Shown one piece after another: positions 11,146-19,541 of a stretch of 64,000 nt of DNA. Source of the stretch: Alloalcanivorax mobilis (lineage in GTDB: Bacteria > Pseudomonadota > Gammaproteobacteria > Pseudomonadales > Alcanivoracaceae); the NCBI RefSeq assembly GCF_002864685.1, contig NZ_NMQZ01000007.1:62001-126000 (forward strand), read 5' to 3'. The notes under the pieces were generated by a model that was not told the origin of the DNA, searched no databases, and saw nothing but the letters and a program-made list of their open reading frames with translations. Positions within the stretch are counted from its first letter, which is position 1. Each line of letters opens with the position of its first letter. Both the position numbers and the translations under genes were made by a program.

Positions 11146-12324
11146 TTACTCGTACTGGGCTTCCTTGGTTTCGCCTTTCATGATCGCTTCCACGCGACGG
11201 TTCTGGGCGCGGCCTTCACGGGACTTGTTGTCCGCGATCGGCTGGGCTTCGCCATAACCTTCGGTGGTGATCCGGCTGGAGTCCACGTCGAACTCGTCAA
11301 CCAGTACCGTCTTCACAGCCGCGGCGCGGCGCTCGGAGAGCTTCTGGTTGTACGCTTCGGAACCGGTGCTGTCGGTGTGACCTTCCAGAACCAGGTTAGC
11401 GGACGGGTACTGGTACATGCGGTTGGCCAGGTTCTCAAGTTCCGGGTAGGAAGTCTTGCGAACTTCGGATTTATCCAGGCCAAACTCGACGTACAGCGTT
11501 TCTTTGATGTCCTTGGTCAGGTATTTCTGACAGCCTTTGTCGTCCACCAGGGCTCGTGCCGGAGTGTCCGGGCACTGATCCTTGCTGTTGACCACGCCGT
11601 CGCCGTCGTCGTCCAGTTCACAGCCAGTGGCGTCCACCGCGGCGCCAGCCGGGGTGCCCGGGCAACGGTCGCTGGTGTCCGGAACGCCGTCGCCATCGCT
11701 GTCGGTGGCAACATCGGTGACTTCGGTGGGCTCGTTGTCATAGGCGGTGCCCATGAGCAGGTTCAGGCCGGCGTACACCTCGCCGTCCCAACGTTCGGAG
11801 CGGAAGCTGTAAGTCGGGCGGGCACCTACGTCCAGCACCAGGTTACGGGCGAGGCCGGCTTGAACACCAAATTCAAAGCCACCGACGCCTTCTTTGAAGT
11901 CGTCGCCGCTGTCGCCGTTGAACTCGGTGCGCATCTCACCACCACCCATACCGAAGTACGGCTCAATGGAGGAGTCGGTGTTGAAGTGCTTGCGCAAGCT
12001 CAGGAAGCTGTTGGTGATGAAGACTTTATCGTCCGGGTTTTGCAGGTGAGCCTGATTACGCTCCCACCATGCCTGAACGGACCAGTCGCGGTTGAAGCGA
12101 TAACCGAGCTGGCCGCCCGGCAGGGTCACTTCGTCGAGACCGGAAGCGTCGTCCGTGAAGTAGCCGTCACCATCATAGTGATCACCGATGTCCAGCCACT
12201 GCTGGCTGATGTGGCCACCGATGTAGAAGTAACGGTCTGGAATATCGGCTGCAAAAGCGGTAGTCGCGGCTACCGATAGAGAAGCGCAAGCGATACTGGA
12301 TGCGAGAAAACGTTTTGCGTCCAT
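11146..12324 (-). CDS. OmpA-family outer membrane protein with calcium-type repeats
   Basis: 392 residues. A signal peptide (1-24, cleaved after AFA) is followed by an eight-strand OmpA-like barrel (about 25-200), two thrombospondin type-3-like acidic repeats (DSDGDGVPDTSDRCPGTP and DDDGDGVVNSKDQCPDTP) and a C-terminal OmpA peptidoglycan-binding domain with LEGHTDSTGSEAYNQKLSERRA. It anchors the outer membrane to peptidoglycan; the acidic repeats bind divalent cations in homologues. The ATG at 12324 follows AAGGAGTT. An AT-rich leader upstream and a strong terminator downstream suggest a highly expressed single gene, comparable to OprF. Confidence 0.92.
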   Translation of the reverse strand: MDAKRFLASSIACASLSVAATTAFAADIPDRYFYIGGHISQQWLDIGDHYDGDGYFTDDASGLDEVTLPGGQLGYRFNRDWSVQAWWERNQAHLQNPDDKVFITNSFLSLRKHFNTDSSIEPYFGMGGGEMRTEFNGDSGDDFKEGVGGFEFGVQAGLARNLVLDVGARPTYSFRSERWDGEVYAGLNLLMGTAYDNEPTEVTDVATDSDGDGVPDTSDRCPGTPAGAAVDATGCELDDDGDGVVNSKDQCPDTPARALVDDKGCQKYLTKDIKETLYVEFGLDKSEVRKTSYPELENLANRMYQYPSANLVLEGHTDSTGSEAYNQKLSERRAAAVKTVLVDEFDVDSSRITTEGYGEAQPIADNKSREGRAQNRRVEAIMKGETKEAQYE

Positions 12325-12787
12325 AACTCCTTCCTTAGTATTTTGTAGGCAGAACAAACACCGTCACAGTCTTGTCAGGAAGGGTCAGCGTGTAAATGAT
12401 TTACTGAGATAAAATAAAAAAATTTACAAAGAGGCGCTTTTGTAAACGGGGGAAAAAAGTGTAAAGGGCGGTAAGATTATTTACCTAGAGCACCTCCGAA
12501 TAACTCCATGGGTGCCTTGCAACATTTGAACCTGGTCCGTAACGCAAGCCCGGCATGCTTGGCAGGGAGCCGCCGCAGCCGTTTCGCAAGCATGAAACAA
12601 GCCTGAAAAATGCGATGAGCGCGCGCTTCTGGGGCGGTTCTGGGGCGGTTCCTGGGTCGGTTGGCGCTCACCGATATCAGACTGTGCCGGACGGTGGTGT
12701 GCCTTCTAGGGGTGCCGCAAAGGCGAGTCGGGCTGAAAGCGACAGCGTGCAGGGGGCATGTGCGATCGCACTGTTTTACAATTGTGC
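12325..12787. other. 463-bp intergenic leader region
   Basis: The part next to the OmpA-family gene (12325-12480) is strikingly AT-rich for this genome, with A-tracts and several TTTACA-like hexamers on the minus strand. It must hold that gene's promoter and a long leader. The rest (12480-12787) shows only a short direct repeat (TTCTGGGGCGG / TTCTGGGGCGG, about 12628-12655) and no convincing gene. No terminator with a T-run was recognised for the following GGDEF gene's upstream side. Confidence 0.55.
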
Positions 12788-13573
12788 TCAGGCGGTGCTC
12801 AATTCGTCTCCCGGTTCGTCGCCAAACCGGTGCTCGTTGCGGTTTTGATAGAGCGAGTAGTCCGCTTCATTGAGCAGCTGATTCAATTGCCGGCCCGTAT
12901 TTTCGGTGCTTGCCACGCCCACCCGGATTTCGAACTGCACCAGGGTGTCGTTGGCATGCAACTGGATGGTGGCGGCCAGTGAGCGCAGCCCCTGCGCCAT
13001 GTGCTGAGCGTCGGCGTAGTCGGTGTGCGGCAGCACCAGCAGGAATTGGGCGCCGTCGATACGGCCGAACAGATCGCTTTCGCGGATCTTTTCGCGAATC
13101 CGTTCGGAGAACACGCGCAGCAATCGATCGCCCATGTGGCGACCGTGGTCGTCGGCGATGTCGGTGAAATCGATGATGTCCACCAGCAGCACCGAGACGG
13201 TGTAGTCGTGGCGCTGGCTGAGAGACAGCTCCCGCTCCAACATACTGATCAGGTGAGGGCGATTGAACAGCCCGGTGAGATGGTCTTCCCGGGCCAACTG
13301 CCGCAGCGACCGGTTTTCCTGACGCAACGCGGAAAAACGGCTGAAAAGCGGGTAACACAATGGGGGCAGCAACAGAAGCGGGATCAGCAACGCCAGAGTC
13401 AGGGCAGCCAGCCAGTCGCGCTGTCCGGTGAGCAAAATGCCCACCACGGTGATGAACACGGAAACCAGCAGGCCACCGCAGGTCACGGCGGCGCTGATGC
13501 GCAGCGCGAACAGACGGTCCGAATGGCGAATCGGGGCTGATTGACTGACCGCACCCTTCGGCAGATCGTTCAT
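12788..13573 (-). CDS. Membrane protein with degenerate GGDEF domain
   Basis: 261 residues. Two hydrophobic segments (about 25-50 and 55-80) precede a GGDEF-type domain (about 100-255) with the recognisable DHLTGLFNRPHLISMLERE and GDRLLRVFSERIR. The signature itself reads DGAQF instead of GGDEF, losing the metal- and substrate-binding acidic residues, so diguanylate cyclase activity is unlikely. Such proteins may act as c-di-GMP or GTP-binding receptors or simple partners. Start choice is uncertain: the ATG at 13573 has a nearby GGGGT, while ATGs at 13606/13612 would add 11-13 residues. Confidence 0.82.
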   Translation of the reverse strand: MNDLPKGAVSQSAPIRHSDRLFALRISAAVTCGGLLVSVFITVVGILLTGQRDWLAALTLALLIPLLLLPPLCYPLFSRFSALRQENRSLRQLAREDHLTGLFNRPHLISMLERELSLSQRHDYTVSVLLVDIIDFTDIADDHGRHMGDRLLRVFSERIREKIRESDLFGRIDGAQFLLVLPHTDYADAQHMAQGLRSLAATIQLHANDTLVQFEIRVGVASTENTGRQLNQLLNEADYSLYQNRNEHRFGDEPGDELSTA

Positions 13574-13718
13574 GGCTACCCCAATCCCCTTTTTCTGGTT
13601 ATTCATCGACATACGAGCGCCCGCCGCCGTCAAGACGCAGGCCAGCACGCTTTGGCGATAAGTATCCCGGCTGGTCAGGGCATCTGCAAGCGCCGTTCTC
13701 GTTCAGTAATCAGGTCGC

Positions 13719-14282
13719 TCAGGAATCCGGCAGCAACGCTTGTTTGAGGTCTTCGGAGTAAGGGTCATCGCCAAACCAGATGGTGAAGTAGGCGCGGGCG
13801 AATGCCTTGCCCTGTTCTTCGGCCAGTGTTTCGCCGTTGAGTTTGAGTACCAGGCTTTGGTCCTGGTGATAGTCCAGGGTGTAAAGGTCGCCATCGCGAG
13901 TGGTTCGATAATGCTGATTGAAGGCGTCGATGCGTGCTTTAAGCGCGTGCCAGTCGGTGTCATTCAGATTGCGCTTGATCATCGCCCGGGCCGATTTGGC
14001 GAAAGCGTCTCCAGGCACCGCCCGGTTGTAGCCGAACGCCAGGCGCAGCGGTGGCGCAAGCGGATCGGTGGCGGCGCAATCCTGGCGAAACAACGACGCT
14101 TTGCCGACGGTAAAGAACTTCAGCGCTTTGACTTTCGAGGAAGAGCAACGCTGCAGATGGTCAAAGTCCGGGTTGGCCGCCAGTGCCAGGTGGCTGCTCG
14201 TCACCAGAACCAGACTCGCGACCAACACGGTCGCGCTAACCATTCGCCGCATCAACGCGGCTTTCAGTGATTCCTGAGCCAT
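13719..14282 (-). CDS. Exported chalcone-isomerase-like protein
   Basis: 187 residues with a signal peptide whose hydrophobic core is at about 14-33, ending LALA. The body has the chalcone-isomerase-like pattern FFTVGKASLFRQDCA and RLAFGYNRAVPGDAFAKSA, ending in YFTIWFGDDPYSEDLKQALL. Bacterial members of this fold are periplasmic, and several homologues occur with cyclopropane-synthase-like genes; enzymatic activity is not proven. The start overlaps the 3' end of the lipoprotein gene upstream by 19 bp, so the two form an operon. An internal ATG at 14252 is an alternative that would start right at the signal peptide. Confidence 0.8.
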   Translation of the reverse strand: MAQESLKAALMRRMVSATVLVASLVLVTSSHLALAANPDFDHLQRCSSSKVKALKFFTVGKASLFRQDCAATDPLAPPLRLAFGYNRAVPGDAFAKSARAMIKRNLNDTDWHALKARIDAFNQHYRTTRDGDLYTLDYHQDQSLVLKLNGETLAEEQGKAFARAYFTIWFGDDPYSEDLKQALLPDS

Positions 14283-14824
14283 CTGGGAACCGCTCCGACG
14301 ATGGGGATTTGCTGGTCCAGGCCTTGGCTGCTGTCCCAGAAGTCCTGGTGGAACACCACCTGACCCTGCTTATTAAAACGCAGTTGGGAAATACCGATGG
14401 TGCGTGATTGGCGCTGGCTGCCGAGAATGCTGAAGCGTGCTTCCATGATCCATTGCACGAACACATCTTCCCCCTCATGCCAGCTTCGTTGCACATCAAG
14501 GGACATGGAGTCGAGCCGCTTCGCGGTGTCGAGCAGATGTTTCCTCAAGGCTTGGCGGTCATAAAGAGTGACCAGGGTGTCATTGAAGTACAGGCGCGGC
14601 GCGTACACCTGATCAAGGTGGGCCTGGATGTAATCGGCGTTCAGCGGCGAGTACAGCGCCATGAAACGTTGCAGCGCCTCGGCGGGCACGCCGGTGTCGC
14701 CGGCGTGCGTCGCCAGCCCTTGCTCGTAAAGTCGGGAGTAGCCTTGTCGGGACGCGGCGTCGCTGGCGCAGCCGCCAGCCAGGACGCTGAAAGTCACCGC
14801 CACCATCATCAATGAACGTTTCAT
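14264..14824 (-). CDS. NTF2/SnoaL-like lipoprotein
   Basis: 186 residues. The N-terminus MKRSLMMVAVTFSVLAGGC has a lipobox (LAGGC), so the protein is a probable lipoprotein. The body fits the SnoaL/NTF2-like cone fold (segments ALQRFMALYSPLNADYIQAHLDQVYAPRLYFNDTLV and FVQWIMEARF, then DFWDSSQGLDQQIPIVG). In related clusters an NTF2-like protein accompanies lipid-modifying genes, where it may bind a lipid intermediate (inference). It is the first gene of a two-gene minus-strand operon and is divergent, with an 84-bp gap, from the DUF2878-DUF1295-methyltransferase-kinase operon. Confidence 0.8.
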   Translation of the reverse strand: MKRSLMMVAVTFSVLAGGCASDAASRQGYSRLYEQGLATHAGDTGVPAEALQRFMALYSPLNADYIQAHLDQVYAPRLYFNDTLVTLYDRQALRKHLLDTAKRLDSMSLDVQRSWHEGEDVFVQWIMEARFSILGSQRQSRTIGISQLRFNKQGQVVFHQDFWDSSQGLDQQIPIVGAVPRWLRNH

Positions 14825-14908
14825 GGCGCTAATCTCCGCCCATGCCGGTGAACCGCCTGTGAAGCTGGTTCACAGGCCATTGACGGCGAGCAGCCCAAGC
14901 TCCGCGCT

Positions 14909-15445
14909 ATGACTCGATCATTCGCCCCGTTGGCGCTTAATTTCGTTGGCTTTCAGCTGCTTTGGTTCGTGGCCGTGTATGGCGGCGCGCAAGGCTGGGG
15001 CGATGCCGCGCTGGCGGTGCTGGTGGCGATGCAGGCCGGTGTGTGGGCATTGGGTCGGCCCTGGCGCCGTGATCTGCCGTTGCTGTGCGCCGGCGCGTTC
15101 GCTTGTATCGTGTTGGAACCGGTGTGGATGGTGCCCGGCTTGATCTACTATCAGGGCTGGTCGTATTCCTGGCTGGCGCCTGGCTGGATCTGGGCACTGT
15201 GGCTGGGGTTCGCGGTGAGCTTCAACTATTGCCTTGCCTGGTTGTGTGGCAGGCCGCTGCTGGCGGCGCTGTTCGGTGGCATCGGCGGTGTCATTTCGGT
15301 GACCGTGGGCATTCGCCTGGGCGCGGCGACCACGCCCCAGGGCTGGTTGCCGCTGGCGCTGTCGTACGCGGCGATCTGGGCTCTGGTGGTGCCGGCGTTG
15401 GCGTTGCTGGCACAGCGTGTCAATCGCAGCGCCGCGCGGGTTTAA
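14909..15445 (+). CDS. DUF2878-type integral membrane protein
   Basis: 178 residues, almost entirely hydrophobic, with about five to six membrane segments. The N-terminus (NFVGFQLLWFVAVYGGAQGW) and the central RPWRRDLPLLCAGAFACIVLEPVWM resemble the DUF2878 family of small membrane proteins found in cyclopropane-synthase-like lipid clusters. Function unknown. It opens the plus-strand operon of the divergon; the next gene starts 38 bp after its stop. The ribosome site is weak. Confidence 0.78.
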   Translation: MTRSFAPLALNFVGFQLLWFVAVYGGAQGWGDAALAVLVAMQAGVWALGRPWRRDLPLLCAGAFACIVLEPVWMVPGLIYYQGWSYSWLAPGWIWALWLGFAVSFNYCLAWLCGRPLLAALFGGIGGVISVTVGIRLGAATTPQGWLPLALSYAAIWALVVPALALLAQRVNRSAARV

Positions 15446-15483
15446 ACAACGCCGGACTGCAACAGACAGGGAGAGGAGGCGTT

Positions 15484-16257
15484 ATGCCTGACATTCTTTG
15501 CTTTACGCTGGTGCTGTTGTTGCTGGTTTTCACGGTGGCATGGGCGGTTCAGAAAACCAGTGGCAACGCCGGTTATGTGGACGTCGCCTGGAGCTTCTGC
15601 ACCGGCCTGACCGGCCTTGCCTATCTGGCGGTGGGATACGGCGAGGCACTGCCCCGGTTGGTCGCGGCGCTGTTGTTGGCGCTGTGGTCGGCACGGCTGG
15701 GCGGGCATATTCTGCGCCGGGTGACCGGCGAGAGCCGGGAGGATGGCCGCTACGCCGCAATGAGGGAAAAGCTGGGCGGCGCCACGCAGCCGGTGTTCCT
15801 GCTGGTGTTCTGGTTGCAGGCGGGCCTGGCGTGGGCGTTTTCGTTGCCGTTCTGGGAGATCGCGCATCAGATGCAATTTGATGGCTGGGCGGTGGCCGCG
15901 GGCGGGTTGCTGGGGCTGCTGGCGATCATCGGCGAGGCGAGCGCGGATCGCCAATTGGCGCGTTTCAAGGCGCGCCCGGACAGCGCCGGCAAAACCTGCC
16001 GCGAAGGGCTGTGGCGTTATTCGCGCCACCCCAATTATTTCTTTGAGTGGCTGCACTGGTTCAGCTATCCGCTGATCGCCCTTGGCGCCTCTCTGGACCT
16101 CTGGTTGTGGCTGTTGCCCCTGGCCATGTTCCTGTTCCTGTGGTTCGTTACCGGCATCCCGCACACCGAGAAGCAGGCGCTGAAATCCCGTGGCGACGAT
16201 TACCGCGACTACCAGCGCACCACCAGCGCGTTCATTCCCTGGAGACCCGGTTCATGA
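15484..16257 (+). CDS. DUF1295 membrane reductase-like protein
   Basis: 257 residues with about seven membrane helices. The C-terminal part has the steroid-5-alpha-reductase/DUF1295 signature: FKARPDSAGKTCREGLWRYSRHPNYFFEWLHW, then KQALKSRGDDYRDYQRTTSAFIPW. Relatives reduce or methylate lipid double bonds in the membrane using NADPH or S-adenosylmethionine; the bacterial substrate is not known. The ATG at 15484 follows a perfect AGGAGG; the open frame extends much further upstream but only as a shadow of DUF2878. Its stop overlaps the start of the methyltransferase gene (ATGA), so the two proteins are probably made in step. Confidence 0.87.
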   Translation: MPDILCFTLVLLLLVFTVAWAVQKTSGNAGYVDVAWSFCTGLTGLAYLAVGYGEALPRLVAALLLALWSARLGGHILRRVTGESREDGRYAAMREKLGGATQPVFLLVFWLQAGLAWAFSLPFWEIAHQMQFDGWAVAAGGLLGLLAIIGEASADRQLARFKARPDSAGKTCREGLWRYSRHPNYFFEWLHWFSYPLIALGASLDLWLWLLPLAMFLFLWFVTGIPHTEKQALKSRGDDYRDYQRTTSAFIPWRPGS

Positions 16258-17267
16258 TCATTCGTTTGGCGGAATCCGGCCTGTTACCGGACATTCTGAT
16301 TCGCGGCGGTATCCGTCACTTGCTCGGCAAGCGGCTGGCCGGGGAACAGAGCCGGCATCAGCAGCAGGATGCTCTGCTCGAAGAGCTTTCTCGCGGGCCG
16401 GTGGCGATCGCCCAGCAGCAGGCCAACGAGCAGCACTACGAGGTGGATGCGCGCTTTTATGAGCGGGTGCTGGGGCCGCGCTTGAAGTACTCCAGCGCGT
16501 TGTGGCCGGAGGGGGTCAACGATCTCGCCGGCGCCGAACAGGCGATGCTGGCGTTGAGCGCCGAGCGTGCCGGCCTCGCCGATGGGCAGGACATTCTGGA
16601 ACTGGGCTGTGGCTGGGGTTCGCTGACCCTGTGGATGGGCGAGCGCTATCCGGGCAGCCGCGTCACCGCGGTCAGCAATTCTTCCACTCAGCGCGCCTGG
16701 ATCATGGAACAAGCCCGCGTGCGGGGCTTGAACAATGTGCAAGTGATCACCGCCGACGCCGCCACCTTTGATCCGCGGGCGCGTTACGACCGGGTGGTGT
16801 CGGTGGAAATGTTCGAACACATGCGCAATCACCGTGAGCTGACGTCGCGAATCGCAGGTTGGTTAAAACCGGACGGCAAGCTGTTCGTGCACGTCTTCTG
16901 CCATCGCCAACTGACCTATCTGTTCGAAACCGAAGGCGCCAGCAACTGGATGGGCCGCTATTTTTTTACCGGTGGTGTGATGCCCTCGTTCGACTGGCTG
17001 CCCCGCTGCGCCACCGACCTCGCCCTGGAACAGAGCTGGGCGGTCAATGGCAGCCATTACGGACGCACCCTGGAAGCCTGGCTGGCGAACGCGGACGCCC
17101 GCCGTGGCGAACTTGTCGCGCTGCTCGACGAGGGTTACGGCAAAGGGCAGGGCGCGCTCTGGTTGCAACGCTGGCGCATGTTCTTCATGGCCTGCGCGGA
17201 ACTGTTCAACTATGGTGGTGGCGATGAATGGTTCGTTGCCCACTATGTGTTTCAGCGGAAGCGGTAA
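16254..17267 (+). CDS. Cyclopropane-fatty-acyl-phospholipid synthase family methyltransferase
   Basis: 337 residues. It contains the SAM-binding motif LELGCGWGSLTLWMGERYPG, the family patterns HYEVDARFYERVLGPRLKYSSALW, VEMFEHMRNH and FVHVFCHR, and a C-terminal EWFVAHYVF. Family members transfer a methyl or methylene group from SAM to unsaturated acyl chains of phospholipids; relatives in similar clusters make cyclopropane, methyl-branched or furan fatty acid precursors. Which one applies here is not decided by sequence. It is shorter than E. coli Cfa (382), lacking most of its N-terminal domain. ATGA overlap with DUF1295 and a 2-bp gap to the kinase gene place it in the middle of the operon. 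Confidence 0.88.
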   Translation: MIIRLAESGLLPDILIRGGIRHLLGKRLAGEQSRHQQQDALLEELSRGPVAIAQQQANEQHYEVDARFYERVLGPRLKYSSALWPEGVNDLAGAEQAMLALSAERAGLADGQDILELGCGWGSLTLWMGERYPGSRVTAVSNSSTQRAWIMEQARVRGLNNVQVITADAATFDPRARYDRVVSVEMFEHMRNHRELTSRIAGWLKPDGKLFVHVFCHRQLTYLFETEGASNWMGRYFFTGGVMPSFDWLPRCATDLALEQSWAVNGSHYGRTLEAWLANADARRGELVALLDEGYGKGQGALWLQRWRMFFMACAELFNYGGGDEWFVAHYVFQRKR

Positions 17268-17269
17268 TA

Positions 17270-18529
17270 ATGCGCAAGAGTGTCCAGCATCGCCTGACCC
17301 GGGTGTACCTGATTCAGATTCTGTTTATCAGTCTGGCCACCGTATTCGGGGTGTGGGCGACGGCGCAGATCATCGAGCGGGTTCTGGTCAAGGAAGCGCT
17401 GATCAAGGAAGCGGAGCACTATTGGTCCTTGTATGACCGGCAAACGGATTTCCCGCGCCCCAACACCCGCCATCTGCTCGGCCTGCTGGTCGACGACAAC
17501 ACCCGCGATCCGGTGCCCGAGGTGCTCAGACAGCGCCGCGACGGCTACGGCAGGGTGCATCTGGATGGTGCCAACCCGATTGTTTATATCGAGCATCACG
17601 ACGGTGCGCGCCTGTATCTGATCTTCGACGAGCAGCGCGTCTCGGTACTGGCGTTTCTGTTTGGCATCCTGCCGTTGACGGCGGTGTTGCTGGTGATTTA
17701 TCTGAGTTCCTTTATTGGCTGGCGCAAAGCACGCGCGCTGGTGTCTCCATTGGTGCAACTGGCGGAGGCGTTGCGTCACACCGACGTCAGCGACCCGGCG
17801 TCGGCGCGGCCGGATCTCGACGCCCTCAAACAGGACCCGGAATCGGAGGCGGGCATTCTCGCTTCGGCGTTGGATGCGTATTCCGAACGGCTGCTCCGCT
17901 TTGTCAATCGTGAGCGGCAATTCACCCGCGACGCCAGCCACGAGTTGCGCACACCGTTGGCGGTGTTCCGCGCCAACCTGGAACTGCTGGCCAGCCAGAT
18001 CGGAGATCGGCCGGTAATCAGCCGCATGAGCGACACCGTGGACGACATGGAAGCGCTGGTCGAGACGCTGCTGTTGCTGGCGCGCACCGAGCAACGGGAG
18101 ATTCTCACCGAAGAACTGGTGGTCAATGACGTGGCGGTGAATCTGATGGAACGGCTGATGCCGCTGGCCGACCGTAAGCAGATCCGCCTTCAGGTGCGCC
18201 AGTCAGCGTTGCTGAACATTGATGCGTCGGAAACGGTGCTGAATATCGTGCTCACCAACCTGGTGCGCAATGCGATCAATTACAGTGGTTCCGGGCAGGT
18301 CACCATCATCGTCGATGCCGATTCGATCCATGTGGAAGACACCGGCGCTGGCATGGACCAGGAAGAACTGGCCCGTATGCTCAAACCGTTTGAACGGGGC
18401 AACAGCAACGAGAGTGGCCATGGGCTGGGCCTGGCCATCGTGCAACGCCTCTGCGAGCGTTTCCACTGGGCCCTGGAGGTCGCCAGCCAACCCGGCAAGG
18501 GCACCGCCGTGCGGGTTCGATTCCACTAA
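17270..18529 (+). CDS. Sensor histidine kinase coupled to the lipid cluster
   Basis: 419 residues. Membrane helices at about 15-38 and 130-155 flank a small periplasmic domain. A HAMP-like linker leads to His224 in RDASHELRTPLAVF, N-box LTNLVRNAINYS, and G-boxes VEDTGAGMD and [12 protein letters not shown]. It starts 2 bp after the methyltransferase stop, so the lipid genes and the sensor are co-expressed. No regulator follows it. The OmpR-type regulator at 19542-20240 on the opposite strand is the nearest candidate partner. A role in sensing membrane state or stress is inferred from position. Confidence 0.9.
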   Translation: MRKSVQHRLTRVYLIQILFISLATVFGVWATAQIIERVLVKEALIKEAEHYWSLYDRQTDFPRPNTRHLLGLLVDDNTRDPVPEVLRQRRDGYGRVHLDGANPIVYIEHHDGARLYLIFDEQRVSVLAFLFGILPLTAVLLVIYLSSFIGWRKARALVSPLVQLAEALRHTDVSDPASARPDLDALKQDPESEAGILASALDAYSERLLRFVNRERQFTRDASHELRTPLAVFRANLELLASQIGDRPVISRMSDTVDDMEALVETLLLLARTEQREILTEELVVNDVAVNLMERLMPLADRKQIRLQVRQSALLNIDASETVLNIVLTNLVRNAINYSGSGQVTIIVDADSIHVEDTGAGMDQEELARMLKPFERGNSNESGHGLGLAIVQRLCERFHWALEVASQPGKGTAVRVRFH

Positions 18530-18555
18530 CCCCACCCGCCCCGACGCCGGTCAAT

Positions 18556-18589
18556 CACTGAACACTGAACACTGAACACTGAATCAGTG
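18556..18589. repeat. Tandem CACTGAA word repeat
   Basis: Four successive copies of the 8-mer-like word (A)CACTGAA are followed by the reversed CAGTG, between the convergent kinase and GAF/GGDEF genes. The right end overlaps the stop codon of the minus-strand gene. It belongs to the same structural type as other word-repeat hairpins in the window, but here the return arm is very short. Confidence 0.6.
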
Positions 18590-19462
18590 CACCGCGCCGT
18601 CCAGCAAAACATGGGGCTGGGCCAGCCCGATCTGCAAGGTCAGCGGCTCGGCGTTGCACTCCACCCACAGGTCCTTGGCATTAAGCGCATCAAGAATTCG
18701 CTCGCGTACCCGGGCCGCGCAATGTGGCGTGCTTTCGGTCAGCAAAATGGCGAATTGGCCGTCGCCGAGGTGGGCGGCCATGTCCTGCTCGCGAATCAGC
18801 GCGGCCACCGAGTCAGCGAGCTGTTCGCGGCGCTCGGGGGAGAGGCGGTCACCATGCAGGCGCAGGATCATCGCATCCAGGCCATAGTCCCGGCAGCGTA
18901 CCCGCTCGCGATCGAGAATGCGGATCCAGCCGCCGGCGTCGAGCAGGCCGGTTTCCGGGTCGCGGCCTTCCTCTTCAAAGAAGTCGGTGATGCGTTGCTG
19001 GTCCAGGCCGGCCAGGTTCCACACCAGCGCCGTTTCCAGCAGATGGGCCTGACGGCGCAACGCCGCCTGGATGGTGGGATCATGCAATTGCCGCTGAGGT
19101 TCAGGATCAAGGGCGCACAGAGTGCCGAACAGATTGCCGTGCTGATCCAGCAATGGCAGCCCCACGTAGGCGCCGATCTTTAGCTGGCTGGTCACTGGCG
19201 CGCTGCGATAGGCTGCCTCCTTACTGACGTCGGGGCAGATGATCGGACCTTCTTCGTTGACCCGGCGGTAGCAGATACTGTCGCGCCAGGCCAGCATGTT
19301 GCCGCCTTCCAGGTCGTAACCGTCACCGCACACACGCAACGCCAGCCACTCTTCATTGCGGCGGCGGATCAGGAACCACATGGCCATGCCAAAACGATCA
19401 CGCAGATCATGGAGCTGCGTGTCGACGAACTCATTGAATGAGTGAGACTTCCCCCGAGACAT
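18584..19462 (-). CDS. GAF protein with degenerate GGDEF domain
   Basis: 292 residues. The N-terminal part (about 10-160) looks like a GAF sensor domain (ALRVCGDGYDLEGG, ICPDVSKEAAYR, GAYVGLPLLDQHGNLFGTLCALDPEP). The C-terminal part is GGDEF-like (DPETGLLDAGGWIRILDRER), but the signature reads GDGQF, so cyclase activity is unlikely. GAF domains bind small molecules or light-sensitive cofactors; no specific cofactor cysteine could be assigned. It lies between a histidine kinase and an OmpR-type regulator and may link c-di-GMP-like or redox input to them (inference). Confidence 0.83.
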   Translation of the reverse strand: MSRGKSHSFNEFVDTQLHDLRDRFGMAMWFLIRRRNEEWLALRVCGDGYDLEGGNMLAWRDSICYRRVNEEGPIICPDVSKEAAYRSAPVTSQLKIGAYVGLPLLDQHGNLFGTLCALDPEPQRQLHDPTIQAALRRQAHLLETALVWNLAGLDQQRITDFFEEEGRDPETGLLDAGGWIRILDRERVRCRDYGLDAMILRLHGDRLSPERREQLADSVAALIREQDMAAHLGDGQFAILLTESTPHCAARVRERILDALNAKDLWVECNAEPLTLQIGLAQPHVLLDGAVH

Positions 19463-19541
19463 AAGCGATTACCATAGCGCTACTGTAAATTTTTGCGCCA
19501 TTGTGGTCCTGTGCGGACGGCACCGCAAGCGCACGGCACCG

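Noticed and set aside
12555-12848. Plus-strand 97-codon frame between the OmpA-family and GGDEF genes
   Set aside because: No ribosome site, no family pattern, and it runs into the GGDEF gene on the other strand.
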